From: Bacillota bacterium
GTDB taxonomy: Bacteria > Bacillota > Clostridia > Christensenellales > Pumilibacteraceae
Assembly: GCA_009780875.1 (NCBI GenBank)
Contig: WQZE01000072.1
Coordinates: 1-5,987, forward strand
Reading direction: 5' to 3'
Length of the DNA: 5,987 bases
Both the position numbers and the translations under genes were made by a program. The notes below the pieces were generated by a model. It saw only the letters and a list, made by a program, of their open reading frames with translations, was not told the DNA's origin and made no database searches. This document shows positions 1 to 5,330 of this stretch, piece by piece; the first letter of the stretch is position 1; each line of letters begins with the position of its first letter.

Positions 1-1
1 G

Positions 2-553
2 GGGGGTGTGGTTTTGGGTATCAACTATTTGGTGCAAGGGAGCATAGAGCAGGCCCTTGTCAAACCACTTTCACCGCTCCCAATGTGGGGGCTTGCGTTG
101 TTGCTGTTGTTGGGGTATTTTGTCTTGGCAAGGATGGGGCGTGTTTTTTTTGCAAAGGCAGATGTGCACCGATTTGAAAGAGAGGTGGAGGTTTTTATTG
201 GGGACAAGTCCATCAAGGTCAGTGGATTTGTGGATACGGGCAATCGGTTGGCGTGTGGTGACCAACCCATTGGGGTCATCAATTTGCAGACAATTTTGCC
301 ACTCTTGGACAAAGACACAGAGCAAGCAGTGCGGTTAGGCAGGCTTGAAAGCAACCAAAAACGGGCGTCGTCTATCAAGACCATTGAGATTGATACGCTG
401 AGTGGGCACGACCAAATGATGGTCATCAAAACGCAGAAAATTGTGGTATATTGCAATGAAAACACGAATATATTTAAGGAGATGATGCTAGGTGTATCAA
501 AAAAACAAATCAATGAGTACGATATGCTCTTGCCACCATTTGTGCTGGCATAA
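2..553 (+). CDS. spoIIGA: SpoIIGA, sigma-E processing peptidase (3' part, 5' truncated)
   Basis: Membrane-bound aspartic protease that removes the pro-sequence of SigE at the sporulation septum. The reading frame is open to the left edge, so the N-terminal membrane domain is mostly missing; about 183 residues remain of a family usually near 300. Seen directly: one remaining hydrophobic helix (LALLLLLGYFVLA, about nt 92-130), then a soluble C-terminal domain starting with FEREVEVFIGDKSIKVSGF and the motif VDTGNRL. The Asp codon of DTG is at nt 233-235 and corresponds to the catalytic aspartate of this protease family. The GTG at nt 8 is only an internal codon, not a credible start. Its stop lies 17 nt before sigE, the classic spoIIGA-sigE arrangement, which strongly supports the call. 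The C-terminus (LLPPFVLA) is intact. Confidence 0.93.
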   Translation, partial: GGVVLGINYLVQGSIEQALVKPLSPLPMWGLALLLLLGYFVLARMGRVFFAKADVHRFEREVEVFIGDKSIKVSGFVDTGNRLACGDQPIGVINLQTILPLLDKDTEQAVRLGRLESNQKRASSIKTIEIDTLSGHDQMMVIKTQKIVVYCNENTNIFKEMMLGVSKKQINEYDMLLPPFVLA

Positions 554-556
554 AAC

Positions 557-562
557 AAGGAG
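557..562 (+). promoter_or_regulatory. Ribosome binding site of sigE
   Basis: AAGGAG lies 8 nt before the sigE ATG, in the short gap after the spoIIGA stop. It fixes the start at nt 571, which also gives the pro-sequence expected for SigE. Confidence 0.85.
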
Positions 563-570
563 AAGATAAA

Positions 571-1281
571 ATGAAAATTTGGAAAAAAATCAAACAGTTT
601 TTTTGTTGGCTAGCAGGGTCAAAAAAACGGCAACAAGTGCATTATCTTTGTGGCAACGAACAATTGCCTTTGCCACTCAACCAAGAAGAAGAGGCTGCCA
701 CCATTCAGCAACTTTCCAATGGGGACAAAGGAGCACGCAGTACCCTCATTGAAAGAAACCTGCGTTTGGTGGTCTATATTGCACGCAAGTTTGACAATAC
801 AGGGATGGATATTGATGACTTGATATCCATTGGTACGGTGGGACTCATCAAGGCAGTGGGCAGTTTTGACAGTAGCAAAAATATCAAATTGGCAACTTAT
901 GCCTCTCGTTGTATTGAAAATGAAATTTTGATGAGTCTCAGAAAAGTGGTTAGGACAAGGTCAGATGTATCTTTGGATGAGCCGCTCAATGTTGATTTTG
1001 AGGGCAACGAATTGTTGCTCAGTGATATTTTGGGTACCGACCCAGATACGGTGTCCAAAAACCTTGAAACCAGCGTTGAAAAACAATTGTTGTATGAGGC
1101 GATTGGGCAACTCAGAAAAAGAGAGAAGGAGATAATGAAAATGCGGTTTGGGCTTGATGGCAAGGATGAGCGGACGCAAAAAGAGGTGGCGGATATGCTG
1201 GGGATTTCGCAGTCCTACATATCAAGGCTTGAAAAAAAAATTATTAGTAGGCTCAAAAAACATATTGGCAAAGCCATATAA
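571..1281 (+). CDS. sigE: RNA polymerase sporulation sigma factor SigE (pro-sigma-E)
   Basis: Mother-cell-specific sigma-70 family factor that directs early sporulation genes after septation. The protein has 236 residues; Bacillus subtilis SigE has 239. Residues 1-24 form an amphipathic basic pro-sequence (MKIWKKIKQFFCWLAG...), followed by VHYLCGNEQLPLPL, which matches the region around the known SpoIIGA cleavage site; by alignment from memory the cut would fall near H24/Y25 (inference). Region 2 is highly conserved (IERNLRLVVYIARKF at 60-74; DLISIGTVGLIKAV at 83-96; KLATYASRCIENEI follows), as is GNELLLSDILGTD. Region 4 ends the protein with the helix-turn-helix TQKEVADMLGISQSYISRLE from residue 202. 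SigK is a related factor with a pro-sequence, but adjacency to spoIIGA and the family-specific segments favour SigE. In Bacillus sigG follows sigE; here it does not. Confidence 0.97.
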   Translation: MKIWKKIKQFFCWLAGSKKRQQVHYLCGNEQLPLPLNQEEEAATIQQLSNGDKGARSTLIERNLRLVVYIARKFDNTGMDIDDLISIGTVGLIKAVGSFDSSKNIKLATYASRCIENEILMSLRKVVRTRSDVSLDEPLNVDFEGNELLLSDILGTDPDTVSKNLETSVEKQLLYEAIGQLRKREKEIMKMRFGLDGKDERTQKEVADMLGISQSYISRLEKKIISRLKKHIGKAI

Positions 1282-1291
1282 AGAGACAGAC

Positions 1292-1321
1292 AAAAAACAC
1301 CAACAATCTTGGTGTTTTTTT
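1292..1321 (+). terminator. Intrinsic terminator after sigE
   Basis: A perfect 12-bp inverted repeat, AAAAAACACCAA / TTGGTGTTTTTT, with a 5-nt loop (CAATC), ending in seven T residues. It starts 10 nt after the sigE stop. The A-tract on the left arm means it could also work on the opposite strand, though no minus-strand gene is seen to need it. Confidence 0.92.
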
Positions 1322-1345
1322 GTTGCTTGGGTGGCGTGCAAATGC

Positions 1346-1374
1346 TTTACAATTTTTCAAAAACGGTGTATAAT
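1346..1374 (+). promoter_or_regulatory. Sigma-A-type promoter of the walJ-CPBP run
   Basis: The -35 box TTTACA (5 of 6 matches to TTGACA) and a perfect -10 box TATAAT (1369-1374) are separated by 17 bp. It lies just after the sigE terminator and just before the walJ-like gene. The -10 box ends 6 nt before the ATG, so the expected transcription start is at or next to the A of the start codon. Confidence 0.8.
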
Positions 1375-1380
1375 GGTGGT

Positions 1381-2175
1381 ATGTTGAGATGTTGTACGAT
1401 TGCGAGCGGTAGCCAGGGCAATTGTATGTTGTTGTGTTCGCAAAAGACAAAAATCGTAGTAGATATGGGGATACCCATCAAAAGGTTGGAGCAAAGCCTT
1501 TTGTCCTTTGGATTGACGCCTAGGGACTTGGACGCTGTATTTGTGACGCATATCCATACAGACCATATCAAGGGGTTGCCCGCACTGTCAAAAAAATATA
1601 ATACCAAAATATTCTGTCACCAAAGCATCAAATCCCATCTTGTGGCGTACTGTGTGAAGCACAAACATTTTGTGCCCAATATTGTTGTGTTTGAGGGTGA
1701 TGATTTTTTTCTGGGTGCTTTTACGGTGTCCACATTTTTTGTGCCACACGATGCACACTGTACCGGCTTTTGCTTTTTGTGCGAGGGCAACAAGGTTGCG
1801 TACGCCACAGATATGGGTTGCTTGGAGGAGGGCATCATAGAAAAAATGAGTGGGGCCGATTTGGCAATCGTGGAAAGCAACCACGACCCAAAACTACTTT
1901 TGGAGTGTGATTATCCAAGTGCTACCAAGCAACGCATTTTGAGTCGTGGTGGACATTTGAGCAATGGAGACTGTGCATCCTTGGTGCTTGCTTTGGCAAA
2001 GACGGGCACGACCCATTTTATTTTGGCACATTTGAGTCGCAATGCAAATTACTCCGAACTTGCTTTTGACTGTACGCACAATCATTTGCGTGCAAACGGA
2101 TTTGTGGAGGGCAAGGATGTGCACATAGTGATGGCACAGCAAGATAGTACAAGTACGGTGTTGGAACTTTATTAG
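1381..2175 (+). CDS. walJ: Metallo-beta-lactamase-fold hydrolase, YycJ/WalJ family
   Basis: Predicted cytoplasmic metal-dependent hydrolase of the MBL fold, 264 residues, the same length as Bacillus YycJ (WalJ), which is linked to coordination of cell division with replication; its substrate is not settled. Seen: N-terminal LASG-like IASGSQGNC (7-15), strand VVDMG (26-30), the metal-binding THIHTDH motif (H57, H59, D61, H62), PHDAH (H123), ATDMG (D144), VESNHD (H168), RGGHLSN (H192) and LAHLSRNAN (H217). These later blocks are typical of the YycJ branch rather than RNase J or glyoxalase II. The start at MLRCC is chosen because it matches the family N-terminus; an in-frame ATG at 1309 lies inside the preceding terminator and is unlikely. 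There is no usable Shine-Dalgarno sequence: GGTGGT abuts the ATG. In Bacillus this gene belongs to the walRK operon; no walRK is seen here. CPBP genes follow after 28 nt and are probably co-transcribed. Confidence 0.9.
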   Translation: MLRCCTIASGSQGNCMLLCSQKTKIVVDMGIPIKRLEQSLLSFGLTPRDLDAVFVTHIHTDHIKGLPALSKKYNTKIFCHQSIKSHLVAYCVKHKHFVPNIVVFEGDDFFLGAFTVSTFFVPHDAHCTGFCFLCEGNKVAYATDMGCLEEGIIEKMSGADLAIVESNHDPKLLLECDYPSATKQRILSRGGHLSNGDCASLVLALAKTGTTHFILAHLSRNANYSELAFDCTHNHLRANGFVEGKDVHIVMAQQDSTSTVLELY

Positions 2176-2202
2176 AGGTCAAAAGACCTCAAAAAGAGGT
2201 GG
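2175..2202 (+). promoter_or_regulatory. Hairpin and competing RBS arm between walJ and the first CPBP gene
   Basis: GAGGTC (2175-2180), loop AAAA, GACCTC (2185-2190), then AAAAA and AGAGGTGG, the ribosome binding site of the next gene. The middle arm contains ACCTC, which can pair either with the upstream GAGGT or with GAGGT of the ribosome binding site (2196-2200), so the two pairings exclude each other. The first arm starts on the last base of the walJ stop codon. There is no T-tract, so this is not a terminator. A role in translational coupling is inference. Confidence 0.45.
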
Positions 2203-2203
2203 T

Positions 2204-3304
2204 ATGCTAAAACAAAAAATGAGTGATTGTGCACCCTATGATGCGGTGCAGAGTGCGAGCCTATATGTGCGGGCGGTGATGCTCAATTTGGGTCTACAAG
2301 TTGCGGTGGCGTTGGTGGTTGGAGTTTTGTCTGTCTTGGGTGTGGGTATCAACCTCAAAAATATTTATGTCAATCTGTTTTTGATGATTTGCATACAAGG
2401 CGTGTTTTTGTTGGCGTTGTCGTCCAAGGGGCAAGCAAAATTGCGTGCAGTGCGTGAATGTGTGCAGAACACGCAAAACAAACATATTGTTTTGGGATTG
2501 ATTTTGGGTGCGTGCGTATTTATTGGCTTTATGAGCAGCAATATGTACTTTTCAATGCTTTTGGAGAGGTTGCATTATTCGTTTGCGGATATCTCTTTTG
2601 ACTCCTTATTTTCCATTGTCTTGGGATTTTTTGTGATTTGCATTTTGGCACCCGTGGTGGAGGAGACGCTTTTTAGGTACGGGGTTTTGTCCGGCTTGAC
2701 CAAAAAATATGGAGATATCAAAGCGGCTTTTTTGGTGGGTGCGTTGTTTGCCTTGATGCATATGAGTCCTGAGCAAACGCTGTATCAATTTGCGTTGGGA
2801 GTGGTGGCGTGCCTTTTTGTGCAAAAAACGGGCAATCTTGTGGTGGGGATTGTGTTGCACGCTTTTAGCAATGGGATTACTTTTGTGTTGGGAATGATTC
2901 CGGCGTTCAATGGGTTTTTGAGTTTTTATTTTGCACAGTGGTATGCCGTGCCCATCTCTCTTGGTTTGGGGATTGGGAGTGCGATGGTTCTATGGTGCTT
3001 GTACAAACGATTTGAGGTCAGCAAAGAAGGGAACAATCCACAAGAAACGAATAGCCAAACAGCAAGTTTTGCGGTAGAACAAACACAAACACAAACACAA
3101 ACACAAACACAAACACAAACACAAACACAAACACAAACACAAACACAAACACAAACACAAACACAAACACAAACACAAACACAAACACGAGCACAAGTAA
3201 GCAATGCCAGGCAATCTCCACGCCTCGTGGTAGGATTGATTGCGGGTGGTTTGGGGTTGTGTGTCTTTGTGTGGTTGATGTCTCTTGTGAGTGGGCTTGG
3301 ATGA
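2204..3304 (+). CDS. CPBP family intramembrane metalloprotease with (Gln-Thr)18 linker
   Basis: Polytopic membrane protein of the CAAX protease/Abi family (PF02517 type), 366 residues. Motif 1 is EETLFR (E153, E154, R158), motif 2 is FALMHM (H186) and motif 3 is HAFSN (H219, N223), so the putative catalytic set is complete. About eight hydrophobic segments cover roughly residues 25-265; after a basic stretch (CLYKRFEVSK) comes a polar linker, then 18 perfect QT dipeptides (293-328), RAQVSNARQSPR, and a final membrane helix (about 337-363). Positive charges on both sides suggest the QT linker is cytoplasmic (positive-inside rule). Two starts are possible: ATG 2204, only 1-4 nt from GAGGTGG, and ATG 2219, about 16 nt away; I keep the first. 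Known family roles include prenyl-protein processing, bacteriocin self-immunity and peptide maturation; no substrate can be assigned here. A paralogue follows after 22 nt. Confidence 0.88.
   Translation: MLKQKMSDCAPYDAVQSASLYVRAVMLNLGLQVAVALVVGVLSVLGVGINLKNIYVNLFLMICIQGVFLLALSSKGQAKLRAVRECVQNTQNKHIVLGLILGACVFIGFMSSNMYFSMLLERLHYSFADISFDSLFSIVLGFFVICILAPVVEETLFRYGVLSGLTKKYGDIKAAFLVGALFALMHMSPEQTLYQFALGVVACLFVQKTGNLVVGIVLHAFSNGITFVLGMIPAFNGFLSFYFAQWYAVPISLGLGIGSAMVLWCLYKRFEVSKEGNNPQETNSQTASFAVEQTQTQTQTQTQTQTQTQTQTQTQTQTQTQTQTQTQTRAQVSNARQSPRLVVGLIAGGLGLCVFVWLMSLVSGLG
3080..3187 (+). repeat. (CAAACA)18 hexanucleotide tandem repeat, coding for (QT)18
   Basis: Eighteen uninterrupted copies of CAAACA, in frame, with six-base periodicity extending one base on each side (3079-3188). 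The plus strand of this tract holds only A and C. Because the unit is 6 bp, gain or loss of copies changes protein length by two residues and never breaks the frame. Copy number in an assembly of such a tract may be unreliable. Confidence 0.98.
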
Positions 3305-3326
3305 GTAGACCAAGGATAGGTGGAGT

Positions 3327-4367
3327 ATGGAAGCAATAGAGAAAAATAAAACAATAGCGGCGTCACCACAAAAAGGTGAGCAGAGCCAAAAGTTTGCAAA
3401 AAACTATCAAGCGGTGGGCTTGATGGTTTTTGTGGTGGCAATGTCGTTGGTTGGGATTCGGCTTTTGCTATCTGTTTTGACAAGTAGGGGATGGTTGCTA
3501 GACCCTCCTTGGTTGTTGGATGTTGTTTTTACGGGCCTTGTGCAAATAGGGGTGCTCGGAGTCTTTGTATTTGTTTTTTGCAAAAAATCCTTTGCACTGT
3601 CTGTCCAAGGTACGCTTGCTTTGGTCAATGCAAAAAAAATGTCCGCTCGCAATGTGTTCTTGTCCATAGGGCTAGGATTTTGTGCACTCGTGGCGTCAGG
3701 CGGGGTTTCCTTTGTTTGGAATTTGCTTCTGATGGTTTTTGGGTATCAACCGTCTAGCAATAGCGAATATATGCCAGACAATTTTGCCATAGGTTTGTTT
3801 GTGTTGTCCTTTGTCTCCACCGCTCTTTTGCCCGCAATCTGTGAGGAGCACGCTGTGCGTGGTGGGTTGCTGGTGGTCATGAGTCAAAAATACGACAAGA
3901 AAAAGTTGATAATCATTATGGGACTCGCCTTTGGTTTATTTCACGCCAATGTGCCACAATTTGGATATACCGCTATGATGGGAGCCTTGCTTTGCTATGT
4001 GGTTGTCACCACAGGGAGTTTGTGGAGTGGGGTGATTATTCATTTTATCAACAATGGGGTGGCGGTATTTATGCAGTATGCTACGCATTATGGGTGGTTC
4101 CAAGGGAGTGTGTTGGGTGGGCTCTATGAGAGGGCGATGGACAATTTCTTGCTGTTGATTTTGTTTTTTTTGGTGATGTGTGGCTTGGGAGTCTTGCTTG
4201 TGAGAGCCATGCACAAAGCAAACAAACAAAACCAAAATGCCCTTGCAAGCAATCTTTGTGGTCAGCCCAAGCCGCAAGTCACACTCAAAGAGAATGCTTG
4301 GTTTATTGCCGCCATCGTGGTCACCGCCCTTGAAACGATTTTTACTTTTGTGTGGGGTTTGTATTGA
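3327..4367 (+). CDS. CPBP family intramembrane metalloprotease, second paralogue
   Basis: Polytopic membrane protein, 346 residues, same family as its upstream neighbour. Motif 1 is EEHAVR (E173, E174, R178), motif 2 is FGLFHAN (H206), motif 3 is HFINN (H239, N243). Distances E174-H206 (32) and H206-H239 (33) equal those in the neighbour (E154-H186, H186-H219), supporting duplication. It begins with a polar, lysine-rich tail of about 30 residues before the first helix (VGLMVFVVAMSLVGIRLLL). The end mirrors the neighbour: a Lys/Gln/Asn-rich linker (KANKQNQNALASNLCGQ) and a final membrane helix (about 323-345), but without a QT repeat. The ATG is preceded by AAGGA (10 nt upstream) and AGGTGGAG directly before it; the 22-nt gap to the previous stop indicates one transcript. 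Substrate unknown; proteolytic activity is inferred only from motifs. Confidence 0.88.
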   Translation: MEAIEKNKTIAASPQKGEQSQKFAKNYQAVGLMVFVVAMSLVGIRLLLSVLTSRGWLLDPPWLLDVVFTGLVQIGVLGVFVFVFCKKSFALSVQGTLALVNAKKMSARNVFLSIGLGFCALVASGGVSFVWNLLLMVFGYQPSSNSEYMPDNFAIGLFVLSFVSTALLPAICEEHAVRGGLLVVMSQKYDKKKLIIIMGLAFGLFHANVPQFGYTAMMGALLCYVVVTTGSLWSGVIIHFINNGVAVFMQYATHYGWFQGSVLGGLYERAMDNFLLLILFFLVMCGLGVLLVRAMHKANKQNQNALASNLCGQPKPQVTLKENAWFIAAIVVTALETIFTFVWGLY

Positions 4368-4413
4368 GTGTTGGCTCTCTCAAAAGATAATTTTGGTTTT
4401 TTGGAGATTTTGG

Positions 4414-4442
4414 TTGACAAAAAATGCAAAATTTGGTAAACT
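4414..4442 (+). promoter_or_regulatory. Sigma-A-type promoter of rpsU
   Basis: A perfect -35 box TTGACA (4414-4419), 17-bp spacer, and -10 box TAAACT (4437-4442, 4 of 6) preceded by TGG, an extended -10 (TGn) motif that can compensate for the weaker hexamer. Predicted transcription start near 4449 gives a leader of about 73 nt. The rest of the 4368-4521 gap is A/T-rich and I see no gene in it. Confidence 0.7.
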
Positions 4443-4505
4443 AATAAAGTAGATTTTGTCAGTTTTTGGATTTGTCAAAGTTTGCAAATATAGTGTCATT
4501 AGGCA

Positions 4506-4513
4506 AAGGTGGT
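4506..4513 (+). promoter_or_regulatory. Ribosome binding site of rpsU
   Basis: AAGGTGGT differs from the ideal AAGGAGGT at one base and sits 8 nt before the ATG, deciding the start of this very small gene. Confidence 0.8.
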
Positions 4514-4521
4514 GTAAATAA

Positions 4522-4701
4522 ATGTCTGCAATCAAAGTTGGTGATAACGAGTCGCTAGATGCTGCACTCAAAAGATTCAAACGCAAATGCCAAAAAGATA
4601 ACATTTTGGGCGATATGCGTAAAAAAGAATACTACGAAAAACCTAGTGTCAAACGCAAAAAAAAGTCTGAGAATGCACGCAAACGCAATCTTAAAGGTTA
4701 G
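4522..4701 (+). CDS. rpsU: 30S ribosomal protein S21
   Basis: Small-subunit ribosomal protein, 59 residues, near the usual 57-70. The sequence has the family hallmarks: NESLDAALKRFKRK at 9-22 (the NESL.ALRRFKR block), then MRKKEYYEKPSVKRKKKSE from residue 32 (the R.REFYEKPSVKRKKKSE block) and a basic C-terminus (NARKRNLKG). S21 binds late at the platform of the 30S subunit near the 3' end of 16S rRNA and affects start-site selection. In many Bacillota rpsU is next to yqeY or dnaJ; here it is a single-gene unit with its own promoter and terminator. Confidence 0.96.
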   Translation: MSAIKVGDNESLDAALKRFKRKCQKDNILGDMRKKEYYEKPSVKRKKKSENARKRNLKG

Positions 4702-4706
4702 GTATG

Positions 4707-4749
4707 AGAGACTGACAGCAAGCACATTGCTGTCCGTCTCTTTCTTTTT
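4707..4749 (+). terminator. Intrinsic terminator after rpsU
   Basis: A 15-bp stem with one mismatch: AGAGACTGACAGCAA (4707-4721) pairs with TTGCTGTCCGTCTCT (4727-4741) around loop GCACA, followed by TTTCTTTTT. It begins 5 nt after the rpsU stop and separates rpsU from the next gene. Confidence 0.9.
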
Positions 4750-4752
4750 GGG

Positions 4753-4781
4753 TTGTCATATTTTGTCGCAATTTGTAAAAA
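4753..4781 (+). promoter_or_regulatory. Candidate promoter of the 137-aa gene
   Basis: TTGTCA (5 of 6 to the -35 consensus), a 17-bp spacer, and TAAAAA (4 of 6 to TATAAT). It lies between the rpsU terminator and the next ATG and would give a leader of about 32 nt that includes the ribosome binding site. The -10 match is poor, so this is tentative; it is argued for mainly because the preceding terminator makes a separate promoter likely. Confidence 0.4.
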
Positions 4782-4819
4782 AGTCACTTTCACAACAAAA
4801 CAAAATTTTGGAGAATACT

Positions 4820-5233
4820 ATGAAAAAGAACGCAAGCGTAGACCTAAGAAGTCGTGCCAGTCAAGCCAAAAAGAGGCTTGTGCAGGGTTTTTATGAGCAA
4901 AAGACTGATGAGAAGAACGATGCAATTTTGTGTGCCCAAGAAAATGGATTTGGGAGTCTTGATGCGGAGGTGTACAAACGGATTGCCATCAAAAGAGAGG
5001 TGGAGTTGTCCCATTCGCAAGCACTTGCAAAAGAGGAGGAGATGTATCAAAAGGTATGTCGCCTTTTGCAAGCAGATGGAGATGTGATGGACCCCATTGG
5101 CAAATTGGTAGATAGGTCGGTGTTTGATTCGTTGACCAGTGCTACCGCCAAACAAAAATATATTTTGGATTTGGCTGCCAAATTTAGGGAGATGAGCGAA
5201 AGATACCGAAACGAAAAATTGTATAAGAGATAG
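4820..5233 (+). CDS. Hypothetical protein, 137 aa, charged and mostly helical
   Basis: I do not recognise this family. The ATG is chosen because GGAG lies 6 nt upstream and the start falls after the rpsU terminator; the same frame is open further upstream but there it overlaps rpsU and the terminator. The protein has no signal peptide or membrane segment. The N-terminus is basic (MKKNASVDLRSRASQAKKRL), the middle is rich in Glu and Lys (KREVELSHSQALAKEEEMYQ at 58-77) and looks helical, and the C-terminal block DPIGKLVDRSVFDSL (91-105) then KQKYILDLAAKFREMSERY (111-129) looks like a conserved helical module. Base composition resembles its neighbours, so there is no sign of recent transfer. It sits between rpsU and valS, which may suggest a translation-linked role, but that is only context. 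Confidence 0.75.
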   Translation: MKKNASVDLRSRASQAKKRLVQGFYEQKTDEKNDAILCAQENGFGSLDAEVYKRIAIKREVELSHSQALAKEEEMYQKVCRLLQADGDVMDPIGKLVDRSVFDSLTSATAKQKYILDLAAKFREMSERYRNEKLYKR

Positions 5234-5295
5234 CAAGTGGGTGATGCGTGATTGCAAGCAAGGATGTACTTGGGGACTTGGTTTGAAAAAAATGT

Positions 5296-5324
5296 TTGCT
5301 TATTTTTCCAAATTATGGTATAAT
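5296..5324 (+). promoter_or_regulatory. Promoter of valS
   Basis: A perfect -10 box TATAAT (5319-5324) preceded by TGG (extended -10), with a weak -35 box TTGCTT (TTG matches) at 17 bp. The -10 ends 6 nt before the valS ATG at 5331, so the expected start of transcription is at the start codon. No T-box leader can fit. Confidence 0.7.
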
Positions 5325-5330
5325 ATGCAT

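Noticed and set aside
25..558. A 177-aa minus-strand open frame opposite spoIIGA.
   Set aside because: It overlaps a gene with a clear DTG protease motif, has a low-complexity Ser/Thr-rich product with no family signature, and lacks a ribosome binding site.
1309..1380. Upstream ATG at 1309 as the start of the walJ-like gene.
   Set aside because: It lies in the sigE terminator and upstream of the promoter, and the extra 24 residues do not fit the family N-terminus.
3080..3187. The hexamer tract as a CRISPR array or replication-origin iterons.
   Set aside because: There are no spacers, the unit is 6 bp, and it is inside a coding frame; there is no initiator gene or DnaA box cluster nearby.
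2926..3483. Long minus-strand frames made of Val-Cys, Leu-Cys or Val-Phe repeats over the hexamer tract.
   Set aside because: A 6-bp repeat without stop codons keeps several frames open on both strands. The plus-strand frame belongs to a recognisable CPBP protein that continues into a membrane helix; the minus-strand frames have no recognisable domain or start context.
4375..4407. Possible terminator after the second CPBP gene (CAAAA/TTTTG near a T-tract).
   Set aside because: Only a 5-bp A/T-rich stem, or a bulged 7-bp alternative with a large loop; too weak to call.
4414..4478. Inverted TTGACAAA (4414-4421) and TTTGTCAA (4471-4478) flanking the rpsU start of transcription, a possible operator.
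   Set aside because: An 8-bp A/T-rich match in an A/T-rich region, with one arm overlapping the -35 box; likely chance without comparative support.
4559..4819. Upstream in-frame extension of the 137-aa protein, overlapping rpsU.
   Set aside because: The extension runs through rpsU and its terminator in another frame and has no ribosome binding site; the ATG at 4820 has GGAG 6 nt upstream.
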